A stretch of 64,000 bases of DNA from Kiritimatiellia bacterium (GTDB taxonomy: Bacteria; Verrucomicrobiota; Kiritimatiellia; UBA8416; JADHWI01): contig JASLPY010000003.1 in the NCBI GenBank assembly GCA_030744755.1, positions 62,001 to 126,000 on the forward strand. The letters run 5' to 3'. The translations under genes and the position numbers were made by a program. The notes below the pieces were generated by a model. That model was given only the letters and a program-made list of their open reading frames with translations, was not told where the DNA came from and ran no database searches. Each line of letters starts with the position of its first letter. Within the stretch, counting starts at the first letter, position 1. This document shows, piece after piece, positions 47,858-57,058 of the stretch.

Positions 47858-49411
47858 GTGAAACCAAAACTCTTCGTAGTGTTTCTTGTAATAGTCCTTT
47901 TGCCGCTTTCGCTGCTCATCTGGACAGGGGTACGACTGGCCAGAGATGAGCAGGGAAGACTCGGCAGGCGAATTACAGAAGCTCTGGAGGGCCGCCTTTC
48001 CGAGATAAACGACGGCATCGCGAGGCTCGTTGCCGGGCACGAAACTTCGCTCCTTAAAGCAACGGATCCGGATTCCCTTGATGCGGAGTTCCTGCGCTCA
48101 GTCATGCGCCAGAATCGCCTGACCCGGCAGTTGTTCGTTATCGATTCCGAGCACAGGCTCATCTACCCGGAGGCGGCATCCACTAATTCCCTGACATCGG
48201 GCGAGCGGGATTTTCTGGAGAGAACCCGAAGTGTATGGGTAAGCGGCGAGACCTTTTACCATCAGCACGACACCGGAACGCGTTCGTCTAACAGGTACGG
48301 ATGGCATACGTGGTTCTGGGAACAGGGCCTCAGTTTCATTTTCTGGCAGCGGCTTGATTCCGGACAAGTGGTTGGCGCAGAAGTCGACCGTATCGCCGTG
48401 ATGGCAGATATTGTGGCCTCGCTACCATCGGGGACGCGCGGATCGAGACTGCTGGATGGACGAATCTCGCTGGTCGATACCTCCGGCAAGCCTCTTTACC
48501 AGTGGGGAGAGCACGAACCGGCAACCGGGGTGCCGCCGGCCGCCGAAGTCCCGTTGTGTCAGCCGTACTCGTCCTGGAGGTTACAGTACTTCGTGGCGCC
48601 GCATGTGCTGCAGGCCAACCTTGGAAGAAGCACTTCGTTTAACGTTCTTTCGGGGCTTGCGGTTATGGCCATTGCGTTGATAGGGCTTACCATCTACTTC
48701 TACAGAGAAAGCGCAAGGGAATCGAGGGAGGCGGTCCAGAGAGTTAGCTTCGTTAACCAGGTATCGCACGAACTAAAGACACCCCTGACGAATATCCGCA
48801 TGTATGCGGAACTTCTCGAGAAGCGGATTTCGGAGAAGGATGACAAGGCAAAACGCCAGGCCAGAATTGTTGCAGGTGAAAGCCAGCGCCTTTCGCGGCT
48901 GATCACCAATGTCCTGACGTTTGCGAAGGGACAGAGAAACGGCCTGTCGTACAAACCAGCACCCGGCATTCCCGACGCATGCGTTACATCGGTTCTTTCC
49001 GGTTTTCAGCAAGCGTTCAGAACCGGCCATATAGACGTGGGGTTTTCCCGGGGTGCCGGCAACGAGGTTCTTTTCGATGCAGACTTGCTGGAACAGGTCC
49101 TCGGAAACCTGTTCAGCAACGTGGAGAAATACGCGTCCGGTGGCGAGCTGCATGTCTGTTCAAGCCAGGATGGCGACAGTACAACCATCTCGGTTAAGGA
49201 TTCGGGCCCGGGGATTCCGAGGGGTCAGAGAAAGCGGATTTTTAAGCCATTCGAAAGGCTGAGCAATAAGGTGACAGACGGGGTTTCCGGAACGGGCATA
49301 GGTCTGAGCATAGCGAGGGACCTTGCACGCCTGCACGGAGGAGATCTTGCTCTAAAGGACTCGAACCGGGGAGCTCATTTCATACTGACGCTTCACACGC
49401 CGCTGGCGTGA
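47858..49411 (+). CDS. Sensor histidine kinase (GTG start)
   Basis: Two TM helices; VSHELKTPLTNIRMYAELLEKR, NLFSNVEKYASGGE, VKDSGPGIPRGQRKRIFKPF, GTGIGLSIARDLARLHGG. Confidence 0.93.
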   Translation: MKPKLFVVFLVIVLLPLSLLIWTGVRLARDEQGRLGRRITEALEGRLSEINDGIARLVAGHETSLLKATDPDSLDAEFLRSVMRQNRLTRQLFVIDSEHRLIYPEAASTNSLTSGERDFLERTRSVWVSGETFYHQHDTGTRSSNRYGWHTWFWEQGLSFIFWQRLDSGQVVGAEVDRIAVMADIVASLPSGTRGSRLLDGRISLVDTSGKPLYQWGEHEPATGVPPAAEVPLCQPYSSWRLQYFVAPHVLQANLGRSTSFNVLSGLAVMAIALIGLTIYFYRESARESREAVQRVSFVNQVSHELKTPLTNIRMYAELLEKRISEKDDKAKRQARIVAGESQRLSRLITNVLTFAKGQRNGLSYKPAPGIPDACVTSVLSGFQQAFRTGHIDVGFSRGAGNEVLFDADLLEQVLGNLFSNVEKYASGGELHVCSSQDGDSTTISVKDSGPGIPRGQRKRIFKPFERLSNKVTDGVSGTGIGLSIARDLARLHGGDLALKDSNRGAHFILTLHTPLA

Positions 49412-49426
49412 TTTCTGCTCCGGCAT

Positions 49427-49485
49427 CATGCCTCTCGGAGATAGGCATGTACTGGAGAAGTAGGGACCTATCTCCGAGAGGTCCC
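49427..49485. repeat. Family A paired-hairpin element (copy A3)
   Basis: CATGCCT-CTCGGAGAT-AGGCATG (49427-49449) and GGGACCT-ATCTCCGAG-AGGTCCC (49463-49485). Confidence 0.88.
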
Positions 49486-49507
49486 TTTCCATGGAGGCGA
49501 ACAGGAT

Positions 49508-50008
49508 CTACCAGAGTGGAGCACCAATCACGCAATCTTTCGAGACCTGCCCGAACATCGCCTTGTCGGAGGGTACGTCCCGGTTGTCTCCGATAACGAA
49601 AATACCGTCCCTGGGTACTTTTGTTGGGCGCGCATCCCACTCGCACGGATGCTCCAGGTAAGGCTCATCAAGCAGCAGGTTGTTGATGTACACCCCGCCT
49701 TTTCGAATATCTACCACCTCGTTGGGCAAGCCGACAATACGCCGTATCAGCATTTGGCGGCGCCCCGGCACCTTGATGATAACGACCTGAAACCTGTGTA
49801 GATCCGAGAACCAGAACCGCGGACGCCAACAGAAATTGAGTTGCCCGGAGCGGTAGGCCGGATCCATCCCGTTTTCGTTGATGCGGATGGGAATGCATAT
49901 GCCGTAGAAGATCACGATGGCAAGGATGACGAAGATCCCCGTCTGAATCAATGCACCCCGATGAAACAGGGAGGCAAGGAAGCTCTTAGGTTTCTTCTCT
50001 GTGTCCAT
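49508..50008 (-). CDS. Signal peptidase I (S26) homologue, catalytic dyad apparently substituted
   Basis: TM helix; IRINENGMDPAYRSGQ in place of SMxPT; QMLIRRIVGLPNEVVDI in place of YxKRxxGLPGD; box E GDNRDVPSDKAMFGQVSKDCVIGAP. Confidence 0.85.
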   Translation of the reverse strand: MDTEKKPKSFLASLFHRGALIQTGIFVILAIVIFYGICIPIRINENGMDPAYRSGQLNFCWRPRFWFSDLHRFQVVIIKVPGRRQMLIRRIVGLPNEVVDIRKGGVYINNLLLDEPYLEHPCEWDARPTKVPRDGIFVIGDNRDVPSDKAMFGQVSKDCVIGAPLW

Positions 50009-50094
50009 CCCGCGTCTCCTTTTCGATACGACATGCTACACCGCGGTTACGGCAAAAGTAAAGGTCCCAGAACAGCAGACAGATTTGCGCCTCG

Positions 50095-50514
50095 TCACCC
50101 GATCACAACTTCAATCGTCATGGTTCCAATGCCGATGAAATCGCCGCTGTGAAGAATAATAGGCTCGGTGACCGCGTTACCGTTCACCTCAGTTCCGTTA
50201 CTGCTCTGCATATCCATCAGCAAGAGTTCAAGTTTGCCATCCGTCTCATTCACCGAGAGACACGCGTGATGTCGAGACGCCTGCTCATCGAATATCCATA
50301 CATCTGCATCCGTCGACCTGCCGATTACCAATTCCTCGCCGCTTGCCAGATTGCTTTGAGTCTTCCCTGATATCGCATGGTCACCGCCATTGAGCCGCAC
50401 AACGAGTCTCGATACTTTCGGGGCTTTATGTGGCGGGGGAGCCGTTGGATGAAGGTGAATGGCGCCCGACGGATCTTTGTAGACATCCATCACAGAATCT
50501 TCATCTGAACCCAT
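50095..50514 (-). CDS. FHA domain protein
   Basis: ELVIGRSTDADVWIFDEQASRHHACLSVNETDGKLELLLMDMQSSNGTEVNGNAVTEPIILHSGDFIGIG; SD GGAGGGG. Confidence 0.88.
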   Translation of the reverse strand: MGSDEDSVMDVYKDPSGAIHLHPTAPPPHKAPKVSRLVVRLNGGDHAISGKTQSNLASGEELVIGRSTDADVWIFDEQASRHHACLSVNETDGKLELLLMDMQSSNGTEVNGNAVTEPIILHSGDFIGIGTMTIEVVIG

Positions 50515-50591
50515 CGCGTTCCCCTCCGTCGCCATGGTCACCGTAAGGAGAAAGAATGTCAACCTTTGACGGAAAGATGTGGCGCGAACAT

Positions 50592-50965
50592 GGGTACGTG
50601 GAGTGGGAATTTTGTCCTTACCTGGCTCATTAGCGGGCCCTACACAGAGGGCGACGCTTTCGAGACCGCTTTTGCTCCCGAGAAGAAGGGCACAAGTGCC
50701 AAGTGGGTGCCGCTCGTAAAGGGAATCGGCCGGCAAAGCGTCGACCTCCTGCAGGCCATTGGCGGCTCCAACCGAGCCGTCTATCTCAAGACCGGCGTCT
50801 ACTGCCCCGAGGCCAAGAGCGTTCAACTCCAAATGGGCAGCGATGACGGCATCAAAGTCTGGATCAACGGCAAGCAGGCACATGCCAACAACGTCATCCG
50901 CGGAATGACGACCGGAGAGGACAAGGCCAACGCAAAGCTCGCTGACGAGCACGGCGCGACGCTGA
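50592..50965 (+). pseudogene. Remnant of a large secreted protein (C-terminal PA14-like module of DUF1080/HEAT-type proteins)
   Basis: VLTWLISGPYTEGDAFETAFAPEKKGTSAKWVPL...AVYLKTGVYCPEAKSVQLQMGSDDGIKVWINGKQAHANNVIRGMTTGEDKANAKL, without start region and interrupted at the 3' end. Confidence 0.6.
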
Positions 50966-50967
50966 CA

Positions 50968-52020
50968 TCACTTTGTTGCCGTGGCGAGCCAGTGGGGCAT
51001 CGGGGGTTGTAGCGATTGGCAGGTTGGGTTTTGGAAGCCGGCTTCTGTCAGCCATGTTATCATTTCGGTGTCGGCGAAGACCCAGCCCTCTTCTTTGGTC
51101 AGGGCCATGTTTACGGCGAAGAGCGCCGAGAACGGCGGGTTGCATCGGGTTGCATCGGTCATCATGTCGAGGATGTAGATTCGTCCACCGGGGTTCAGAG
51201 ACGCGTGGGCGCGCTTCAGTATATCGAGAATGGACTCCGGTCCCTCCTGGTGCAGGACACCGAATATGATCACCGCGTCGTTCCCGCCGGGGAAATCGAA
51301 GGTGTGGTAGTCGCCGTCCAGGCATTGGACCCGGTCCGACAAGCCCAGCCCGTCGACCAGCGTGCGCGATACTTCCAGAATGCCGGGGAGATCGATAACC
51401 GTGCTGCTCAGCCCGGGGAAGCGCTGGGCAATCAGCATTGAATAGGCGCCTGACCCACCACCGATATCGAGCAATTGACTGCACTCGCCGAGCTCAAGAA
51501 GCGGGACCACCGCTTGTCCGATGGCCATTGCCCGGCCGTGCATCGCGTGGACAAATGCCTGCGTACGTTGTGGGTCTTCGCCCAGATGAATCTGTGGGCG
51601 CTCCACCGGTTCGCCGCTGCGGACGAGCTCGGCCAGTTTTCCCCAGGCAGGATAGACGTCGCGGTTGTAACGCAGCGCACGGCTCAGGTCCCCTGGTTGT
51701 CCTGACACGAGAAATGCCGCGGCCTCGTCGGTGTTGTGGTACTGGTCGTCTTCTTTCCGCAGAAGCCCCACCGCGACACAGGCATCCAGCAACAGTCGGG
51801 TGCCACGTGATGACAGACCCTTCGCACTTGCCACGGTTTCTGCATCCGCGTTGCCTGCTTCATTTATAACATCAAACAGTCCGAGATCGGTGGCCGCAAA
51901 CAGAACGCAGGATTCGTAGAACGCGCTGGCCATGTGCATGATGCGCTGTGGATTGGGGCGGTTCTGGTTCTCTGCCGTGCGGTCTTCTTTCATTATTCCT
52001 CCACTAAGGAGCGTTTCCAT
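50968..52020 (-). CDS. SAM-dependent O-methyltransferase (acetylserotonin O-methyltransferase-like, plant-type dimerisation domain)
   Basis: AFYESCVLFAATDLGLFDVI...LLDIGGGSGAYSMLIAQRFPGLSSTVIDLPGILEVSR...RIYILDMM. Confidence 0.88.
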   Translation of the reverse strand: METLLSGGIMKEDRTAENQNRPNPQRIMHMASAFYESCVLFAATDLGLFDVINEAGNADAETVASAKGLSSRGTRLLLDACVAVGLLRKEDDQYHNTDEAAAFLVSGQPGDLSRALRYNRDVYPAWGKLAELVRSGEPVERPQIHLGEDPQRTQAFVHAMHGRAMAIGQAVVPLLELGECSQLLDIGGGSGAYSMLIAQRFPGLSSTVIDLPGILEVSRTLVDGLGLSDRVQCLDGDYHTFDFPGGNDAVIIFGVLHQEGPESILDILKRAHASLNPGGRIYILDMMTDATRCNPPFSALFAVNMALTKEEGWVFADTEMITWLTEAGFQNPTCQSLQPPMPHWLATATK

Positions 52021-52101
52021 TCAGCCGTTGTAAATAGTAGTCTTTCGTTGTCCGAAAACCTTTCTGTGTCGGACAGCGTTTACATAGTGGGATGCAAAAG
52101 A

Positions 52102-52761
52102 ATGAATCACAAGCGGCAAAAACTCAGGTGGGCGGTTATTGGTGCGGTTGTGGCTATCGCGATTATTGGACCGTTCATCGTGTTCGGGGAACAAATAGAG
52201 GCATGGACGGAAACGTTTCTGGAATCGGCAAGGATGCGGCCATGGACAAGTGCCATGGTTCTTGGCGGTCTGCTCGGGAGCGACATTCTCTTTCCCGTTC
52301 CCTCCAGTATCGTCAGCACCGCTTGCGGCGTGGTGCACGGATTCATGGGCGGCGCGCTTGTTTCGATGCTGGGAATGACCTTCAGTTGTCTGGCCGGATA
52401 TGCAATTGCAAAATGGATGGGGCGTCCCCTGGTTTCCCGGTTTGTCGGAGACCGGGAACTGGACCGGCTTCACTGTATGGAGGAAAAGTATGGGGATTGG
52501 ATTATCGTTGTTGCGCGACCGGTTCCGGTACTGGCGGAGGCATCTGTTCTCTTCCTGGGGCTCGGCGCCATGTCATTTGCGCGTTTTGCGGTGTTGGCCA
52601 CGCTTTCGAACCTGGCGATTTCCATTGTGTACGCGGCCGCGGGAGCATGGGCGGCGGGAATTCACTCTTTCTTTCCGGCCCTCGCAGCATCTATCCTGTT
52701 GCCATGGGTATTGATGAGACTAAGTCCAAAACGGGGAACCGAAGATGAAGCCGATAATTGA
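52102..52761 (+). CDS. VTT/TVP38-TMEM64 (DedA-like) membrane protein
   Basis: GSDILFPVPSSIVSTACGVVHGFMGGALVSMLGMTFSCLAGYAIAKWMG...ARPVPVLAEASVLFLGLGAMSFARF. Confidence 0.85.
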   Translation: MNHKRQKLRWAVIGAVVAIAIIGPFIVFGEQIEAWTETFLESARMRPWTSAMVLGGLLGSDILFPVPSSIVSTACGVVHGFMGGALVSMLGMTFSCLAGYAIAKWMGRPLVSRFVGDRELDRLHCMEEKYGDWIIVVARPVPVLAEASVLFLGLGAMSFARFAVLATLSNLAISIVYAAAGAWAAGIHSFFPALAASILLPWVLMRLSPKRGTEDEADN

Positions 52762-53584
52762 ACCTCATATTCACATGTACTCGCGAACAACCAACGATTA
52801 CGAGGCCATGTATGCGGCCGGCATACGCGCATGCCTTGAGCCCTCATTCTGGATGGGTGCCAACCGGCGCTATGCCGGTACATTCTTTGATTACTTCCAG
52901 CTTATCCTTGAGTTTGAAACCGTGCGCGCCCGCCGTTTCGGCATCGATCACTTCGCCGCTGTTTCGCTTAACCCAAAAGAAGCTGAAGATCGCGGTCTTG
53001 CGGATGACGTGATCGACGGATTGGCGGAATACCTGGATCATCCACGGTGCGTTGCCCTGGGAGAGATAGGTTTCAACAACATCACCCCCAATGAGGAACA
53101 CGCTTTCTCCCGTCAGCTTGAAATCGCGCGCGCGCGCGGGATGGTTGTCATCGTCCACACCCCGCACGTGAATAAACTCGAGGGTACGATACGTATTGCA
53201 GAGATTCTGAAGAACATGGATATGGACGTGGACAAAGTGGTCGTGGACCACAACACGGAGGAGACCATTGAAGTCAGTCGCAACACTGGGTGCTACTGCG
53301 GGATGACCGTCTATCCGATATCAAAGCTGACTCCCTCGCGTGTTTCCGAGATGATCCGTTCATACGGGAGTGAACGAATGATAGTGAACGGAAGCGCAGA
53401 CTGGGGGGTATCTGATCCGCTCAGCCTGGTTAAGGTGGTAGACTATATGCGCGGGGACGGACATACGGACGAGACGATCGAGAATCTGCTCTACAACAAT
53501 CCCATGGCTTTCTATGGCGGCTCCGACCGCTGGAAACCCGAGCTCGACCTTGAGCCGGTTGCCCCGGAAACATTCCAGCGATAA
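52745..53584 (+). CDS. eboB: TatD-family metal-dependent hydrolase (EboB-like)
   Basis: IIEPHIHMYSRTTNDYEAMYAAGIRACLEPSFWMGANR...ALGEIGFN...VIVHTPH...VVVDHNTEETIE; 17-bp overlap with upstream ORF; followed by eboC-like gene. Confidence 0.8.
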   Translation: MKPIIEPHIHMYSRTTNDYEAMYAAGIRACLEPSFWMGANRRYAGTFFDYFQLILEFETVRARRFGIDHFAAVSLNPKEAEDRGLADDVIDGLAEYLDHPRCVALGEIGFNNITPNEEHAFSRQLEIARARGMVVIVHTPHVNKLEGTIRIAEILKNMDMDVDKVVVDHNTEETIEVSRNTGCYCGMTVYPISKLTPSRVSEMIRSYGSERMIVNGSADWGVSDPLSLVKVVDYMRGDGHTDETIENLLYNNPMAFYGGSDRWKPELDLEPVAPETFQR

Positions 53585-53659
53585 CGAAGATGTGGGAGCG
53601 CGACCCATGGGGATGGCCGCCCACAAAACATGGAAAGACCGCTCTTTCCGAGAAAGACA

Positions 53660-54550
53660 ATGAACGACTCCTCATCAGCATGGGCCACCCGTTTGCAGTT
53701 GATCCGCCCGCCTAACCTGCCGACTGTACCCGGGGATCCCCTCGTGGGGCTCCTGCTGTCTGCAACGGGCGCCCTGTCTCTTTGGCCCCAGGTCGCCGGG
53801 CCGGTTGGTGTTGCACTGCTGTTGTACATGGGCGGGCTTGTTCTCAACGATTGGGCGGACAAGGAAGAGGATTCGCGGGACCGGCCGGAACGCCCCATTC
53901 CAAGCGGAAGCGTCGGAAGATCTGCCGCACTCGGATTGGCCGTGTTTCTATTGGCTGCCGGAATTGGGCTGGCGTTCGCCGTCTCGCTGCGGTGCGCCGT
54001 CGTGGCGTTGATACTGTCTACCACGATTGTGTTCTATGACCTGGTGGCCAAACGGGTATCGGTGCTTGGGGCGCTTGCCATGGGCTCGTGCCGGGGGCTC
54101 AGCGTGCTGCTGGGCTGGAGCGCCTCCGGTACGGTCATGCCTTCCCGGGCGGTTTGGCTGGCGGTGGCGGTGATTTCCGCCTACATCGTCGCGGTTACCA
54201 CGATTGCGGCCGGGGAGACACAAGGCGGTCCTGTCGGGCCACGGCGATGGGCAATGCCATTCGTTGTTGTCGCCGCAGTTTCTGTGTCCCAGTATATCGG
54301 GGCCAGTGTAACCGGCCTCGTTGTAGGATTTGTGGTCGTTTTTTATGCGCTGTTATACTCTGTTCAGTTAGGCCGGGAACTGCCGCACCACCTCGTCGCC
54401 GCAGCGGTGGGTGGACTGATTCGTGGGTTGATCCTGCTGCAGTTACTCTTGTGCCTGAGCTGCGGTTCGGCAGGTACTGTTTTTGCGATTACTTTGCTCG
54501 TCTTGCATGTTCTGGCGGTTGCCCTCAGTCGCAGGTTTTATGGTTCGTAG
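53660..54550 (+). CDS. eboC: UbiA-family protein (EboC-like)
   Basis: LQLIRPPNLPTVPGDPLVGLLLSATGA...GLVLNDWADKEEDSRDRPERPIPSG (UbiA NDxxDxxxD). Confidence 0.85.
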   Translation: MNDSSSAWATRLQLIRPPNLPTVPGDPLVGLLLSATGALSLWPQVAGPVGVALLLYMGGLVLNDWADKEEDSRDRPERPIPSGSVGRSAALGLAVFLLAAGIGLAFAVSLRCAVVALILSTTIVFYDLVAKRVSVLGALAMGSCRGLSVLLGWSASGTVMPSRAVWLAVAVISAYIVAVTTIAAGETQGGPVGPRRWAMPFVVVAAVSVSQYIGASVTGLVVGFVVVFYALLYSVQLGRELPHHLVAAAVGGLIRGLILLQLLLCLSCGSAGTVFAITLLVLHVLAVALSRRFYGS

Positions 54551-54568
54551 AGTAGGAGAGCACTGTGT

Positions 54569-55885
54569 ATGAGTAGGAAGTCCAACAGGCGATTGCTTGT
54601 GGTGCAGGTTGCGGGACTGGGATGGGGACTGGTTCAGGGCCGTGAGGCGAGCACGATTCTGGGCCGGGACTGGGTCCCAATGGAAACCGTTTTCCCCGCC
54701 GTGACATGCACTGTGCAGGCATCCTTCCGCACGGGGGTTCCCGTCGGCCGGCACGGAATCGTGGCCAACGGATGGATGGACCGGGATTTGCGTCGCACAT
54801 TCTTCTGGGAGCAATCGGCCGCGCTCGTTGGCGGGCCGCGTATCTGGTCGGATTTCCGTGAGTCCGGTAACCGGGTTGCCATGCTGTTCTGGCAGCAGAG
54901 TCTGGGTGAGGCCGTTGACGCGGTCCTGTCCCCGGCGCCGATTCACAAACATCATGGCGGACTGATCGATGCCACGTATGCCCTGCCCGAAGGACTTTAT
55001 GATACCGTGGCCGAACGGGTGGGCGAAAAATTCAATCTCAGAAATTACTGGGGGCCCATGGCTTCCGTTCGCTCTTCCGGGTGGATTGCAAAAGCAACCG
55101 CAGCGCTCTTGCAAGATGAGGCGTTGGCGCCGGATCTTTGCCTGACCTATTTGCCGGGCCTCGACTACGATTTGCAACGCTTCGGTCCGGGACATCCACG
55201 GTCCGGCAATGCCATACAGTCGGTTGAGCAACAGTTGAAAGATCTCCTGGAAGCGGCCACCACGGCAGGCTACGACTGGCTGGTCTTCGGCGATTACGCC
55301 ATTGTCCGTGCCGAGAAACCTGTGTTTATCAATCGCAGTCTCCGCAACGCGGGATGGATGGCTACCAGGGAGATAGCCGGGAGATCGTATCCGGATATGC
55401 ATACCAGCCGCGCGGTGGCGGTAGTCGACCATGAAATCGCCCATATCTACCTTCGCAATCCTGGTGATGCCGGTGAGGCCGGTGCCTGCCTGCTGGATAC
55501 GGAAGGGGTAGAGTCCGTCCTGAACCCTGGCGAACAGAAAGACCGTGGCCTTATGCACCCGCGGGGCGGAGATTTAATTGCCGTTGCCGAAGACGGTGAT
55601 TGGTTTGCTTATGACTGGTGGACTGACCGAAGAGAGGCTCCTGACTATGCGGGCCACGTGGATATCCACAACAAGCCGGGCTTTGATCCACGGGAACTTT
55701 TCTGGGGCTGGCCGCCGGGAAGCGTCAGCCTGGATGCGTCCCGGGTCGGCGGGACACATGGCAGGACGGGGAAGGGTCGCGAAGTAGCTATGGCGGCATC
55801 ATATGATGTGGGTTCGCCACAAACGCTTCTTGACCTATCTAATGCTGTTGGGGAATCCTTAAGCGCTAGTTTTTCTGATCGGTGA
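54569..55885 (+). CDS. Type I phosphodiesterase/nucleotide pyrophosphatase-like protein (EboF-like)
   Basis: LLVVQVAGLGWGLVQG...METVFPAVTCTVQASFRTGVPVGRHGIVANGWMDRDL...TYLPGLDYDLQRFGP...VFGDYAIV. Confidence 0.78.
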   Translation: MSRKSNRRLLVVQVAGLGWGLVQGREASTILGRDWVPMETVFPAVTCTVQASFRTGVPVGRHGIVANGWMDRDLRRTFFWEQSAALVGGPRIWSDFRESGNRVAMLFWQQSLGEAVDAVLSPAPIHKHHGGLIDATYALPEGLYDTVAERVGEKFNLRNYWGPMASVRSSGWIAKATAALLQDEALAPDLCLTYLPGLDYDLQRFGPGHPRSGNAIQSVEQQLKDLLEAATTAGYDWLVFGDYAIVRAEKPVFINRSLRNAGWMATREIAGRSYPDMHTSRAVAVVDHEIAHIYLRNPGDAGEAGACLLDTEGVESVLNPGEQKDRGLMHPRGGDLIAVAEDGDWFAYDWWTDRREAPDYAGHVDIHNKPGFDPRELFWGWPPGSVSLDASRVGGTHGRTGKGREVAMAASYDVGSPQTLLDLSNAVGESLSASFSDR

Positions 55886-57057
55886 ATCAAGTGAGTGAAT
55901 ACATACAATCCTTTTCGGTGTCGTTCGAGTACCCCGTGTACTTCGGTCGCGACATGCTTGCGCCGGAAAACAAGTTACTCGCGGAAACCATGTGCCGGCG
56001 TGAGCCGGAGAGAAAACATCGTTTACAGGTGTTTGTCGATTCGGGAGTGATGGAAACCTCCCCTGATTTATCCGCCCGGATAACGGCGTATTTTGAAAGA
56101 CATTCCCAACAGCTGGATCTCGTAGACGAACCGGAACTTGTTCCCGGAGGCGAGGAAGCCAAGAACTCCCGCAAGGCGGCCGAGAAGGTTATGGAAAGCA
56201 TCGCCGATCATCATCTGTGCAGGCATAGTTACGTGGTGGCTATAGGGGGTGGCAGCGTCTTGGACATCGTGGGGCTGGCAGCATCGCTCGTGCATCGTGG
56301 CGTGCGCGTGGTACGAATGCCCACGACCGTACTCTCCCAAGGAGACAGTGGCGTAGGGGTTAAGACCGGCATTGATGCATACGGTGTTAAGAACTTTGCG
56401 GGCACTTTTGCGGCGCCCGACGCGGTGCTCGTGGATTTTGACTTCCTTCGAACGTTGCCATGGTCTTACTGGATCGGCGGCGTGACCGAAGCATTCAAGG
56501 TGGCCATGATCCGTGATGCAGATTTCTTTGAGTTTCTCTGTGAAAATGCGGCACGGTTGGGCAAGCGGGATGAGGCCATCATTGAACGCGTGGTCGAACG
56601 CTCCGCACTGCTGCATCTCGAACATATCCGCACTGCGGGAGATCCCTTTGAATTTGGAAAGGCTCGCCCGCTCGATTTTGGACATTGGAGCGCTCACCGG
56701 ATTGAAGTGCTTTCCGGATACGAAATTGGACACGGGCAAGCCGTTGGAATCGGAATTGCGTTGGATTCGTTCTACGCATGGAAGACCGGCCTGATTGGGA
56801 AGGACGAATTCGAGTCGGTTATTACCGCATTCGAGGGTTGCGGGCTCCCCGTCTGGGCCGGATTGCTGGACCGTCGTGCCGCGGATGGGAGAAGGGAGAT
56901 CCTTTGGGGCCTTGAGGAATTTCGCGAGCATTTGGGCGGCGAGCTCTCCGTGACACTCCCCGCCCCCATCGGCACGGGCACCGAGATCCATGTCATGGAC
57001 GAGACCATCATTGAGGAAGGGATTGATTTCCTCGGTGCGAGGGTCAGGGGACAGTAA
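55882..57057 (+). CDS. eboD: 3-dehydroquinate synthase-like protein (EboD)
   Basis: SVSFEYPVYFGRDMLAPENKLLAE...YVVAIGGGSVLDIVGLAASLVHRGVRVVRMPTTVLSQGDSGVGVKTGIDAYGVKNFAGTFAAPDAVLVDFDFLRTLP. Confidence 0.88.
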   Translation: MNQVSEYIQSFSVSFEYPVYFGRDMLAPENKLLAETMCRREPERKHRLQVFVDSGVMETSPDLSARITAYFERHSQQLDLVDEPELVPGGEEAKNSRKAAEKVMESIADHHLCRHSYVVAIGGGSVLDIVGLAASLVHRGVRVVRMPTTVLSQGDSGVGVKTGIDAYGVKNFAGTFAAPDAVLVDFDFLRTLPWSYWIGGVTEAFKVAMIRDADFFEFLCENAARLGKRDEAIIERVVERSALLHLEHIRTAGDPFEFGKARPLDFGHWSAHRIEVLSGYEIGHGQAVGIGIALDSFYAWKTGLIGKDEFESVITAFEGCGLPVWAGLLDRRAADGRREILWGLEEFREHLGGELSVTLPAPIGTGTEIHVMDETIIEEGIDFLGARVRGQ

Positions 57058-57058
57058 G

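Noticed and set aside
49380-49646. Small ORFs sharing the peptides GPLGDRSLLLQYMPISER / MYWRSRDLSPRGP with ORFs at 57702-58412, 58028-58285 and 49408-49596
   Set aside because: The shared peptides are translations of repeats A3/A4, not a protein family.
50521-50952. N-terminal extension of the FHA ORF (MLVSELCVGLVLSG...)
   Set aside because: Antisense to the gene remnant on the + strand; a better start (ATG 50514 with SD) exists.
54443-55558. 371-aa minus-strand ORF opposite eboC/eboF
   Set aside because: Antisense shadow ORF.
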